7,571 nucleotides of DNA from an uncultured Bacillaceae bacterium (GCA_937967685.1 CALBTX010000138.1:1-7571); one strand, 5' to 3'. Positions 1 through 6,893 are shown, counted from the stretch's first letter. The notes: a model not told the origin generated them from the sequence alone. Numbers and translations: made by a program.

Positions 1-746
1 TATGTAGCAAACAGATGATCTAAAATCAGGGGCGGGTATTTCAGAAAGGTCAAGTTCAAAAATTCCTCGATCACGTATAACTCGCTCGAGCCGAAAGAAA
101 ATAGAATCTCCCCCCATGCTTCCGTGTCGTAACGACAAAGCATGCTTAAGACATACATGATCATATTGAAGACGATCAGTTCATCTAATTCGGCCGCAAG
201 CGATTCAAGATTCGCTCCCCGTCCCCCCCACAAAAGACGGCAACAGTCGTCCAGTTCCGGTAGTGAGGTCAACAAATGAGAAACTTTATACTTTTGGTGA
301 ATGGTTAAGGCCTGGTTTAAATAGACTTTGGCAAAGTGTGGAATCAAGCCGTCTTTTTGTACTTTGACTTCATCCTCTTGAAAAAGGTAATGAAGTTTTT
401 TCTTTTTGCGGGTGGTTAACCCGTGTTGCAAGACGGATGTGCTTTTCGGATAATGAGGGTCTTTGAACAGCAGCAACGCTTTGAGCATGCTGATCATACC
501 GTAATAAAGCAGCAGGGGCTGAACCATTCGCTCGCTTTGTTTAGCTGTTCGGAAATAAATTTCTCCTTGTTTGAGAAAGTAAATAAACTTGGACGTATTT
601 TGGTAGGCCAGCTTTTGAGCATCTTTTGTACTCATCATGGACAGGTAAGCTTCAAGCAACCTTTGATTGGCTTTCGGTTCATTGCCGAAATAGAGGAACA
701 AACGCCACGTTTTAGCCGACTGATCAAGCGTATCGATCCACTTCAA
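1..746 (-). CDS. yaaC: YaaC-like protein of unknown function, 3' end outside window
   Basis: The reverse strand is open from an in-frame TAA at 777–779 to the window edge, giving 248 codons from a TTG start at 744–746. I chose this TTG because a perfect GAGGTGA ribosome binding site (755–761) sits eight bases upstream; in-frame GTG and TTG codons further up have no comparable site. The protein starts LKWIDTLDQSAKTWRLFLYF (first residue Met in practice) and continues with segments such as KFIYFLKQGEIYFRTAKQSE and VQPLLLYYGMISMLKALLLF. It looks soluble and partly helical, with no signal peptide and no catalytic motif I recognise. Identification rests on general resemblance and on position: in B. 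subtilis, yaaC lies between gyrA and guaB on the opposite strand, at about 315 residues, so roughly 65–70 residues are probably missing here. The family (YaaC-like) has no established function. Family assignment is fairly secure; the role is unknown. Confidence 0.82.
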   Translation of the reverse strand, partial: MKWIDTLDQSAKTWRLFLYFGNEPKANQRLLEAYLSMMSTKDAQKLAYQNTSKFIYFLKQGEIYFRTAKQSERMVQPLLLYYGMISMLKALLLFKDPHYPKSTSVLQHGLTTRKKKKLHYLFQEDEVKVQKDGLIPHFAKVYLNQALTIHQKYKVSHLLTSLPELDDCCRLLWGGRGANLESLAAELDELIVFNMIMYVLSMLCRYDTEAWGEILFSFGSSELYVIEEFLNLTFLKYPPLILDHLFAT

Positions 747-754
747 GATATGTT

Positions 755-761
755 TCACCTC
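755..761 (-). promoter_or_regulatory. Ribosome binding site of yaaC
   Basis: GAGGTGA on the reverse strand is a perfect seven-base match to the anti-Shine-Dalgarno sequence. It stands eight bases before the TTG at 744–746, which decides the start in the absence of any ATG upstream in frame. Confidence 0.7.
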
Positions 762-880
762 AACATGAAACAACTTTTAAAGCTTAAAATCAAAAAAGTT
801 TTTCTGGATGCAGCTTGTTTGTGTGTGGGACGGGCTCCATCCGTTAGCATATGTCAATCGAAGCTTTCTTATTTTCAATC

Positions 881-909
881 TTGACGCGTCAATACCCTTT
901 TGATAAACT
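881..909 (+). promoter_or_regulatory. Promoter of guaB (sigma-A type, extended -10)
   Basis: TTGACG (881–886) and TAAACT (904–909) are separated by 17 bases, and a TG at 901–902 one base before the -10 makes it an extended -10 promoter. Transcription should start near 915–917, leaving a leader of about 28 bases before guaB with no room for a riboswitch. The -35 box is half of a perfect 12-base palindrome (881–892). No PurR-type box is obvious. Confidence 0.65.
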
Positions 910-943
910 TTGCATAATATTTTTGAAGGGACCGATCCAGACC

Positions 944-2404
944 ATGTGGGAAGACAAGTTTGCCAAGGAAGGTTTAACGTTTGACGATGTCTTGTTAGTG
1001 CCGGCCAAATCGGAAGTTTTACCTCGAGACGTCGATTTGAAAAGTTCTTTAAGCGCTACGCTGCACTTAAACGTGCCCATTATCAGCGCCGCGATGGATA
1101 CCGTGACTGAGGCGGAAATGGCCATCGCCATGGCCCGGCAAGGCGGTTTGGGCATTATTCATAAAAATATGTCCGTCGCTGCCCAGGCCGAGCATGTGGA
1201 CCGGGTCAAACGTTCGGAAAGCGGTGTGATTACAAACCCTTTCTATTTAACGGCAGAGCACAAAGTGTACGATGCGGAACATTTGATGAGCAAATATCGG
1301 ATTTCCGGTGTGCCCATCGTCAATGAAGAGAAGCGCCTGATCGGCATTTTGACCAACCGTGATTTGCGGTTCGTGCAGGATTATTCCATTCCCATTCGAG
1401 AAGTGATGACGAAAGATAATTTGGTCACCGCTCCCGTGGGAACGACTTTGGCTGAAGCAGAGCAGATTTTACAAAAATATAAGATTGAAAAATTGCCTTT
1501 AGTGGACGAGCATTATGTCCTGAAAGGCTTGATTACGATTAAAGATATCGAAAAAGCGATTCAGTTTCCCCATGCGGCCAAAGATGATCAAGGTCGTCTG
1601 CTCGTCGGAGCGGCTGTCGGGGTATCCAAAGATACGGACGAACGCGTCCAGGCTTTGGTCGAAAACGGCGTGGATGTGGTCGTTGTCGATACGGCACACG
1701 GTCATTCGCAAGGTGTGTTGGACACGGTGCGCCGCATCCGCCAAAAATATCCCGATCTGAATATCGTTGCCGGCAATGTGGCCACTGGTGAAGGAACGAA
1801 AGATTTGATTGAAGCGGGTGCCAATATTGTCAAGGTAGGTATCGGGCCCGGTTCGATCTGTACGACCCGGGTGGTGGCCGGCATCGGCGTTCCGCAAATT
1901 ACAGCCATTTATGAATGTGCGACAGTCGCTCGGAAATATGGTGTTCCCATCATCGCTGACGGAGGGATTAAATATTCGGGAGATATTACGAAAGCCATTG
2001 CTGCCGGAGCCAGCGCGGTGATGTTGGGCAGCCTTCTGGCGGGCGTGTCTGAAAGTCCGGGAGAGTTCGAAATATTCCAAGGGCGCCGGTTCAAAGTATA
2101 CCGGGGAATGGGTTCGCTCGGAGCGATGGAAGCGGGCAGCAAAGACCGTTATTTCCAGGAAAATGAACAGAAGTTGATTCCGGAAGGCATCGAAGGAAGA
2201 ACGCCGTACAAAGGGCCTTTGAGCGATACAATCCATCAGCTGAGCGGCGGACTTCGAGCCGGTATGGGTTATTGCGGGGCGGCCACCATTGCCGAATTGA
2301 TGGAAAAAAGTCAATTCATCCGCATTACGGCAGCGGGTCTGAAAGAATCGCACGTACATGACGTCCAGATGACAAAAGAAGCACCGAACTACTCCTTATC
2401 GTAA
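944..2404 (+). CDS. guaB: Inosine-5'-monophosphate dehydrogenase
   Basis: GuaB oxidises IMP to XMP with NAD+, the committed step of guanine nucleotide synthesis in the cytoplasm. The 486-residue product matches the usual bacterial length (about 488) and is close to B. subtilis GuaB throughout. Visible parts are the N-terminal KEGLTFDDVLLVPAKSEVLP, a two-CBS regulatory module at about residues 95–205 inserted in the TIM barrel, the catalytic-loop motif GPGSICTT with nucleophile Cys306, the phosphate-binding IADGGI and MLGSLLAG segments, and the mobile flap KDRYFQ with Arg402-Tyr403. The start at 944 (MWEDKFAKEG) is preferred over an in-frame ATG at 851 because the promoter at 881–909 lies downstream of that codon and because homologues begin here. 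GAAGGGA at 925–931 is the likely ribosome binding site, at a rather long spacing of 12. No terminator follows, so some read-through into dacA is likely. Confidence 0.97.
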   Translation: MWEDKFAKEGLTFDDVLLVPAKSEVLPRDVDLKSSLSATLHLNVPIISAAMDTVTEAEMAIAMARQGGLGIIHKNMSVAAQAEHVDRVKRSESGVITNPFYLTAEHKVYDAEHLMSKYRISGVPIVNEEKRLIGILTNRDLRFVQDYSIPIREVMTKDNLVTAPVGTTLAEAEQILQKYKIEKLPLVDEHYVLKGLITIKDIEKAIQFPHAAKDDQGRLLVGAAVGVSKDTDERVQALVENGVDVVVVDTAHGHSQGVLDTVRRIRQKYPDLNIVAGNVATGEGTKDLIEAGANIVKVGIGPGSICTTRVVAGIGVPQITAIYECATVARKYGVPIIADGGIKYSGDITKAIAAGASAVMLGSLLAGVSESPGEFEIFQGRRFKVYRGMGSLGAMEAGSKDRYFQENEQKLIPEGIEGRTPYKGPLSDTIHQLSGGLRAGMGYCGAATIAELMEKSQFIRITAAGLKESHVHDVQMTKEAPNYSLS

Positions 2405-2426
2405 TATTTTTTTCCAGCGGGCATTG

Positions 2427-2435
2427 TGCTAAAAT
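2427..2435 (+). promoter_or_regulatory. Candidate extended -10 promoter of dacA
   Basis: TGCTAAAAT at 2427–2435 has the TGN extension followed by a good -10 hexamer. The -35 position 17 bases upstream falls in a T-run (2407–2412) and is poor, which extended -10 promoters tolerate. It would start transcription about 45 bases before dacA. dacA may also be read through from guaB, since nothing terminates between them. Confidence 0.4.
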
Positions 2436-2486
2436 ATGATTGTTGTTCAGCTAGAAAATGCATGATGGGAGAAGCGAGGGGACAAG

Positions 2487-3830
2487 ATGAAACAAAGGGG
2501 AAGAAAATTCATTTTTTTGCTTTTGACGGTTATGTTCGTGTCGATGACCGGCTTTCAACCCGCATTGGTTCAGGCGGAAGATAATATTAATTTACAGGCA
2601 GAATCGGCTATTTTGGTGGAAGCGAACACAGGGAAAATTTTGTTTGAAAAAAATGCGGATGAATCTCTTCCCCCGGCCAGTATGAGCAAAATGATGACCG
2701 AATATTTAGTGATGGAAGCGATCGAAGAAGGACAGTTCACTTGGGAAACGAAGACGGAAGCCAGTGAATACGCTCATTATTTGGGTGGCTTGGATGATAC
2801 GTCCAGAGTGTGGTTGGCCCTGGGTGAACAAAGAACGGTGGAAGAGCTGTTTACAGCGATGGCTGTGTATTCCGCCAACGACGCTACGGTCGCTCTTGCC
2901 GAATTGGTGGCCGGATCAGAACAAGCTTTTGTGGAAATGATGAATGAAAAAGCAGCCGAATTAGGGATGACCAATTCCCATTTTGTCAATTCGACCGGTT
3001 TACCGAACAGCATGCTTGGTTCGTATATTCCCGCCGGAAGTCCGGAAGATGAAAACGCGATGTCTGCCAGGGATACCGCTCTGCTCGCCCGGGCCTTGGT
3101 CAACGACTTTCCAAAAGTACTCGAGTTTACTTCTATTCCGCAGACTGAACCTGGATATTTTGATGTTAATTTGATTAACTTTAACTGGATGTTGGCCGGA
3201 CATCCGGAAGGCCAAGCCCAAGCGCATACATACGACGGCGTCGATGGGTTGAAGACGGGCTTTACCGATTTGGCTGGATATTGTTTTGCCGGAACAGCGC
3301 AACGGGATAATGTACGCCTCATTAGTGTCGTCATGAGAACAGACTCCATGGGCGCTCGTTTTGAAGAAACAGCCAAGTTACTTGATTTTGGTTTTAACGA
3401 ATTTACTTATGAAGAATTGGCCGCTGAAGGAGAAGTTCCCGAAGAACTGCAGACTTTGCCCGTTGCCCAAGGGAAGGAAAAGGAAGTGCCGCTGGCTCTA
3501 GGCGGTTCATTATCGGCCTTCGTTCACAAAGATGAGGGGGACAAATACACTTTGGAGGTTGTCCCAGATGAGCAATTGCTGAACGAGGATGGACAATTGA
3601 GCGCACCCCTCTCCAAGGGGGATGTCGTTGGGGAGGTTAGATTGACGTACGCCGGGGACCGGGATTACGGCTACCTTGATCAGGAAAGCGCCGCCGAAAC
3701 CGTTCCTCTTGTTGTCACGGAAGACGTTGAAAAAATCGGCTGGTTGCGACAGTTCATGCGTTCTGTCGGTAACCTTTTTTCCGGACTATGGACAAGCGTG
3801 CTTGACGGAGTGAAGGGCTGGTTCTCGTAA
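2487..3830 (+). CDS. dacA: D-alanyl-D-alanine carboxypeptidase (PBP5-type)
   Basis: DacA removes the terminal D-alanine from peptidoglycan pentapeptides at the outer face of the membrane, limiting cross-linking; it is a penicillin-binding protein of the S11 serine peptidase family. The 447 residues begin with a signal peptide (basic MKQRGRK, hydrophobic stretch at about 8–23) with likely cleavage after Ala30 (VQA-ED). All three active-site motifs are present: SxxK at 65–68 (Ser65 nucleophile, Lys68), SxN at 129–131 (SAN) and KTG at 256–258. A C-terminal beta-rich domain follows (about 325–410). The last 30 or so residues (WLRQFMRSVGNLFSGLW onwards) form the amphipathic anchor helix typical of this family. 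Length agrees with B. subtilis DacA (443). A GAGGGGAC ribosome binding site lies just ahead of ATG 2487. The place downstream of guaB matches Bacillus. Confidence 0.95.
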   Translation: MKQRGRKFIFLLLTVMFVSMTGFQPALVQAEDNINLQAESAILVEANTGKILFEKNADESLPPASMSKMMTEYLVMEAIEEGQFTWETKTEASEYAHYLGGLDDTSRVWLALGEQRTVEELFTAMAVYSANDATVALAELVAGSEQAFVEMMNEKAAELGMTNSHFVNSTGLPNSMLGSYIPAGSPEDENAMSARDTALLARALVNDFPKVLEFTSIPQTEPGYFDVNLINFNWMLAGHPEGQAQAHTYDGVDGLKTGFTDLAGYCFAGTAQRDNVRLISVVMRTDSMGARFEETAKLLDFGFNEFTYEELAAEGEVPEELQTLPVAQGKEKEVPLALGGSLSAFVHKDEGDKYTLEVVPDEQLLNEDGQLSAPLSKGDVVGEVRLTYAGDRDYGYLDQESAAETVPLVVTEDVEKIGWLRQFMRSVGNLFSGLWTSVLDGVKGWFS

Positions 3831-3832
3831 AT

Positions 3833-3861
3833 TTGTACTTTATTTTTGCTTAGTGTAAAAT
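3833..3861 (+). promoter_or_regulatory. Candidate promoter of pdxS
   Basis: TTGTAC (3833–3838) and TAAAAT (3856–3861) are spaced by 17 bases, immediately after the dacA stop codon. TG directly precedes the -10. A start near 3868 would leave a leader of about 80 bases before pdxS. A second -10-like TATAAG lies at 3863–3868. No terminator separates dacA from this promoter. Confidence 0.6.
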
Positions 3862-3925
3862 GTATAAGATCGATGATCAACTTCGACAAACCGTTAATTT
3901 AAAACAGGTGCGATTTCACATAGAC

Positions 3926-3945
3926 CTTGTTTGAGGAGGAACAAG
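3926..3945 (+). promoter_or_regulatory. Ribosome binding site of pdxS in the loop of a small hairpin
   Basis: CTTGTT (3926–3931) and AACAAG (3940–3945) are perfectly complementary and enclose TGAGGAGG, so the Shine-Dalgarno sequence is the loop of a possible 6-bp stem. The stem is A/T-rich and ends one base before ATG 3947. Whether it folds in the cell is unknown. Confidence 0.45.
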
Positions 3946-3946
3946 T

Positions 3947-4831
3947 ATGCAAGATTCGGGAACGAAGCGTGTCAAAGGTGGCGTGGTGGACTTTCAAGAC
4001 GGCGGAGTAATCATGGATGTGGTTAACGCCGAACAAGCAAAAATCGCCGAGGAAGCTGGGGCCGTTGCTGTCATGGCCCTGGAAAGAGTGCCTGCGGACA
4101 TACGTGCGGCAGGCGGGGTGGCCCGGATGGCCGATCCGTCTATTATCGATGAAGTGATGAATGCCGTCAGTATTCCGGTGATGGCTAAAGCCCGCATTGG
4201 CCACTATGTCGAAGCTAAAGTGCTCGAAGCTTTAGGCATTGACTACATTGATGAGAGTGAAGTATTAACGCCTGCTGATGAAGAATTTCACATTGATAAA
4301 AAAGCATTTAGCGTTCCTTTCGTGTGCGGGGCGAGGGATTTAGGGGAAGCTCTCCGTCGAATCGGAGAAGGGGCTTCGATGATTCGTACGAAAGGGGAGC
4401 CCGGCACGGGCAATATCGTCGAAGCAGTGCGCCATCAACGCAAAATGCAAGCCAAGATTCGCCAAGTAAAAGGCATGAGCCGTGACGAGCTGATGACAGA
4501 AGCGAAAAAGTTGGATGCGCCTTACGAGTTGTTGGTGGAGGTCCATGAAAAAGGGAAGCTGCCCGTCGTTAATTTTGCGGCCGGAGGCGTTGCTACGCCG
4601 GCAGACGCCGCTTTGATGATGCATCTAGGTTCCGATGGCGTTTTTGTCGGTTCCGGTATATTCAAATCGGACAATCCGCAAAAATTTGCCAAAGCCATCG
4701 TCGAAGCAACGGCACATTATGAAGATTACGAGTTGATCGGTCATCTATCCAAACAGCTGGGAACACCGATGCACGGTATCGAAATATCCGCTTTGGAAAC
4801 AAGCGATCGGATGCAAGACCGAGGTTGGTAG
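3947..4831 (+). CDS. pdxS: Pyridoxal 5'-phosphate synthase, lyase subunit PdxS
   Basis: PdxS builds pyridoxal phosphate directly from ribose 5-phosphate (or ribulose 5-phosphate), glyceraldehyde 3-phosphate and ammonia in the DXP-independent vitamin B6 route. The 294 residues match the family length and most of the B. subtilis sequence, including IMDVVNAEQAKIAEEAGAVA, MALERVPADIRAAGGVARM and RTKGEPGTGNIVEAVRH. Key residues are at the standard positions: Asp24, Lys81 (first Schiff base) and Lys149 (second lysine). Homologues form 12-subunit double rings and normally receive ammonia from the glutaminase PdxT, usually encoded next door. Here no pdxT follows: the gene is closed by a terminator and serS comes next. 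The start at 3947 has a strong GAGGAGG site seven bases upstream. The gene appears intact and functional. Confidence 0.97.
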   Translation: MQDSGTKRVKGGVVDFQDGGVIMDVVNAEQAKIAEEAGAVAVMALERVPADIRAAGGVARMADPSIIDEVMNAVSIPVMAKARIGHYVEAKVLEALGIDYIDESEVLTPADEEFHIDKKAFSVPFVCGARDLGEALRRIGEGASMIRTKGEPGTGNIVEAVRHQRKMQAKIRQVKGMSRDELMTEAKKLDAPYELLVEVHEKGKLPVVNFAAGGVATPADAALMMHLGSDGVFVGSGIFKSDNPQKFAKAIVEATAHYEDYELIGHLSKQLGTPMHGIEISALETSDRMQDRGW

Positions 4832-4860
4832 TTTTAAGCCAACAAAGCTCATTCAAACGA

Positions 4861-4890
4861 ACTCTCGTCCCTTTTGGGATGAGGGTTTTT
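4861..4890 (+). terminator. Intrinsic terminator after pdxS
   Basis: Bases 4861–4871 pair with 4876–4886 (11 pairs with two G·T wobbles, core CTCGTCCC against GGGATGAG) around a TTTT loop, and the hairpin runs into TTTTT at 4886–4890. It lies 30 bases after the pdxS stop and before the serS promoter, so it ends the pdxS transcript and is not part of a T-box. Confidence 0.85.
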
Positions 4891-4897
4891 CCATCCT

Positions 4898-4926
4898 TTT
4901 ACATCTTTTCATATTTGCTGTACACT
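4898..4926 (+). promoter_or_regulatory. Candidate promoter of serS
   Basis: TTTACA (4898–4903) and TACACT (4921–4926) are 17 bases apart, with TG just before the -10. A start near 4933 would give a leader of about 40 bases, too short for a T-box. The -10 box belongs to the first copy of the direct repeat at 4908–4950. Confidence 0.5.
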
Positions 4927-4950
4927 TTTTTCACATGCGCTGTACACTTT
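4908..4950 (+). repeat. Two-copy 22-base direct repeat upstream of serS
   Basis: Copies at 4908–4928 and 4930–4950 agree at 18 of 21 positions and share the exact 12-mer GCTGTACACTTT (4917–4928 and 4939–4950). The period of 22 bases is about two helical turns. Each copy contains the palindromic core TGTACA. The first overlaps the probable -10 box, the second the probable transcription start, which suits an operator but is unproven. Confidence 0.65.
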
Positions 4951-4957
4951 GAGCAAT

Positions 4958-4964
4958 AGGAGGA
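4958..4964 (+). promoter_or_regulatory. Ribosome binding site fixing the TTG start of serS
   Basis: AGGAGGA stands seven bases before the first of two adjacent TTG codons (4972 and 4975). The spacing favours the first, and homologues begin Met-Leu-Asp, which matches TTG-TTG-GAT read as M-L-D. Confidence 0.75.
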
Positions 4965-4971
4965 CGGACCA

Positions 4972-6246
4972 TTGTTGGATCCCAGACGCTTGCGTCAAGA
5001 TTTTTCGGCTATTAAACAACGTCTTCAATATCGGGGGGAAGACATTTCGGAATTAGATCGTTTTCCGGAAGTGGATGAAAAACGGAGGGCGATCATTCAA
5101 GAAGCGGAAGCCTTAAAAAAGAAGCGGAATGAAGTTTCCCAACAAATTTCCGTTTTAAAAAGGGAAAAAAAGGATGCGGATCATCTCATTCAGGAAATGA
5201 AACACGTGAGCGAAAGCATCAAAACGCTCGATCAAGAACTGAGGGAAACAGAAAATACGCTTCAAAATATTTTATTGCGCATTCCGAATATTCCTCATGA
5301 GAGTGTCCCCATTGGTGAATCGGAAGAAGACAATGTTCTGCATAAAACATGGGGGGACATTCCTGAATTCGGCTTTGAGCCTAAACCTCATTGGGAATTA
5401 GGGGCGGCATTGGGTTTATTGGATTTTGAAGCAGCGGGTAAAGTGGCCGGTTCCCGCTTCGTCTTTCACAAAGGGTTAGGGGCGAAATTGGAACGGGCCT
5501 TGATCAATTTTATGCTTGATTTGCATACTTCCGAACACGGTTATGTGGAAATGTTGCCCCCATATTTAGTCCATGAAGACAGCATGACGGGCACCGGGCA
5601 ACTGCCGAAATTCGCTGAGGATGTTTTTAAAATCGAGGACAGCCATTTGTTTCTTATCCCGACGGCCGAAGTGCCTGTGACGAACTATCATCGGGAGGAA
5701 ATATTGGAAGCTGACCAATTGCCGCTTGCATATGCGGCATACAGCTCCTGTTTTCGCTCCGAAGCCGGGGCGGCTGGCCGAGATACTCGCGGTTTAATAC
5801 GACAGCATCAATTCAATAAAGTGGAGCTGGTCCGTTTTGTCAAACCGGAAGAATCATACGAACAACTTGAACAGCTGACTTCACAAGCTGAAAAGGTGTT
5901 GCAGCTGTTGAATCTGCCCTATCGGGTGATGAGCATGTGTACGGCTGATTTAGGTTTTGCGGCGGCCAAAAAGTATGATCTTGAAGTTTGGTTGCCCAGT
6001 TCGCAGACGTATCGTGAAATCTCGTCATGCAGCAATTTTGAGGATTTTCAGGCCAGGCGAGCCAATATCCGTTTTCGCCGGGACAAAAAGTCCAAACCTG
6101 AATTCGTCCATACGTTGAACGGATCTGGTCTGGCCATCGGACGAACGGTAGCGGCCATACTGGAAAATTATCAGCAGGCCGACGGCCGCATTCGTTTGCC
6201 CGAAGTATTGCGACCGTATATGCAAGGCAAAGAATATGTGGAATAA
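4972..6246 (+). CDS. serS: Seryl-tRNA synthetase
   Basis: SerS charges tRNA-Ser with serine, and is also used to charge selenocysteine tRNA where present; it is a cytoplasmic class II homodimer. The 424 residues match the family length (425 in B. subtilis). The N-terminal part, about residues 27–100, is a charged antiparallel coiled-coil arm (for example KKKRNEVSQQISVLKREKKD) that contacts the long variable arm of tRNA-Ser. Class II motif 1 lies around 160–198 (from GSRFVFHKGLGAKLERA), the TAE serine-binding loop follows, motif 2 starts at FRSEAG (Phe261-Arg262) and continues GRDTRGLIRQHQF, and motif 3 is NGSGLAIGR (383–391). The start is the first of two TTG codons. In B. subtilis this gene carries a T-box leader; none is present here, and the conserved T-box sequence does not occur in 4832–4971. 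Cotranscription with tadA is likely. Confidence 0.97.
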   Translation: MLDPRRLRQDFSAIKQRLQYRGEDISELDRFPEVDEKRRAIIQEAEALKKKRNEVSQQISVLKREKKDADHLIQEMKHVSESIKTLDQELRETENTLQNILLRIPNIPHESVPIGESEEDNVLHKTWGDIPEFGFEPKPHWELGAALGLLDFEAAGKVAGSRFVFHKGLGAKLERALINFMLDLHTSEHGYVEMLPPYLVHEDSMTGTGQLPKFAEDVFKIEDSHLFLIPTAEVPVTNYHREEILEADQLPLAYAAYSSCFRSEAGAAGRDTRGLIRQHQFNKVELVRFVKPEESYEQLEQLTSQAEKVLQLLNLPYRVMSMCTADLGFAAAKKYDLEVWLPSSQTYREISSCSNFEDFQARRANIRFRRDKKSKPEFVHTLNGSGLAIGRTVAAILENYQQADGRIRLPEVLRPYMQGKEYVE

Positions 6247-6300
6247 CAGCTTTCGTTTGCGCATGTCAACGAGGTGTGCCACGAGGAGAAGGTCGGAAAA

Positions 6301-6801
6301 ATGAGTGCTAGCGATGAGATTTCCGTGCACGAATATTGGATGCAGAAGGCGCTTCAGCAGGCCAGAATGGCAGAGCACTTAGGGGAAGTCCCCATCGGTG
6401 CTGTAGTTGTCTTCGACGGGAAATTGATCGGTGCGGGTTATAATCGCCGGGAAATAGATCAAAATCCTTTGGGACATGCGGAACTGGCTGCCATTCGACA
6501 GGCCAGCCAGTATTTGGGAGGATGGAGATTGGCAGGGTGTGCTCTGTATGTCACGCTTGAACCTTGCCCCATGTGTGCCGGTGCGATCGTCCAAGCCCGT
6601 ATTGGCCGTGTTTGTTTTGGTGCTTTTGATCCGAAATCCGGTTATGCCGGTTCGCTGCACAATACTTTGCGGGATCAACGCTTAAACCATCAGGTTGAAA
6701 TTACTTCGGGCGTATGCCAGGCAGAATGCAGCCGTTTGCTGCAATCGTTTTTCCGCCGCTTAAGATCCAAAGGATCATCAACGACTTCCGAACAAAGTTA
6801 A
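6301..6801 (+). CDS. tadA: tRNA-specific adenosine deaminase (A34 to inosine)
   Basis: TadA deaminates the wobble adenosine of tRNA-Arg(ACG) to inosine, letting one tRNA read several arginine codons; it is normally essential. The product of 166 residues has the cytidine/deoxycytidylate deaminase fold with its zinc site: His59 and the proton-shuttling Glu61 in GHAEL, and Cys89 and Cys92 in PCPMC. VPIGAVVV, TLEPCPMCAGA and GAFDPKSG are family signatures. I chose ATG 6301 (MSASDEIS), with AGAAGG eight bases upstream; an in-frame GTG at 6274 would add nine residues but has no good ribosome binding site. The gene begins 54 bases after serS without an intervening terminator or promoter I can see. 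A basic tail (FFRRLRSKG) ends the protein. B. subtilis has dck and dgk between serS and tadA; these are absent here. Confidence 0.95.
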   Translation: MSASDEISVHEYWMQKALQQARMAEHLGEVPIGAVVVFDGKLIGAGYNRREIDQNPLGHAELAAIRQASQYLGGWRLAGCALYVTLEPCPMCAGAIVQARIGRVCFGAFDPKSGYAGSLHNTLRDQRLNHQVEITSGVCQAECSRLLQSFFRRLRSKGSSTTSEQS

Positions 6802-6864
6802 GGATTGACTGCTTCCTCTAAGAATGCAATATCACAATACAATTACAACTTTTAAAAAAACCTG

Positions 6865-6893
6865 TTGTCCTGTCTCTCATATCGTGGTAAAAT
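6865..6893 (+). promoter_or_regulatory. Promoter of the metN S-box transcript
   Basis: TTGTCC (6865–6870) and TAAAAT (6888–6893) are 17 bases apart, with an extended -10 TG at 6885–6886. A/T-rich sequence at about 6841–6860 could act as an UP element. The start should lie near 6900, about 25 bases before the aptamer. The stretch 6802–6840 between tadA and this promoter shows no gene and no clear terminator. Confidence 0.7.

Noticed and set aside
423..884. A 153-codon forward open frame at the left end
   Set aside because: It is the antisense of yaaC for most of its length and crosses the yaaC ribosome binding site and the divergent intergenic region; the reverse-strand frame has the better start and the family match.
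851..943. Upstream extension of guaB to an ATG at 851
   Set aside because: The extra 31 residues are not found in IMP dehydrogenases, and a good promoter at 881–909 lies inside the would-be extension.
1499..2359. A 286-codon reverse-strand open frame inside guaB
   Set aside because: It lies wholly within the strongly conserved guaB coding sequence, has no credible ribosome binding site and shows no recognisable protein; it is an antisense shadow of biased codon use.
2405..2486. Terminator between guaB and dacA
   Set aside because: There is a T-run just after the guaB stop, but no stem precedes it, so it does not qualify as an intrinsic terminator.
2777..3376. A 199-codon reverse-strand frame inside dacA
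   Set aside because: It is contained in dacA, which has all three penicillin-binding motifs; the reverse frame has no recognisable protein or ribosome binding site.
4832..4971. T-box leader for serS
   Set aside because: The gap is only 140 bases, the conserved T-box sequence is absent, and the hairpin at 4861–4890 precedes the likely serS promoter, so it terminates pdxS.
6274..6300. GTG start for tadA adding nine residues
   Set aside because: No good ribosome binding site precedes it, whereas ATG 6301 has AGAAGG at suitable spacing and gives the normal N-terminus.
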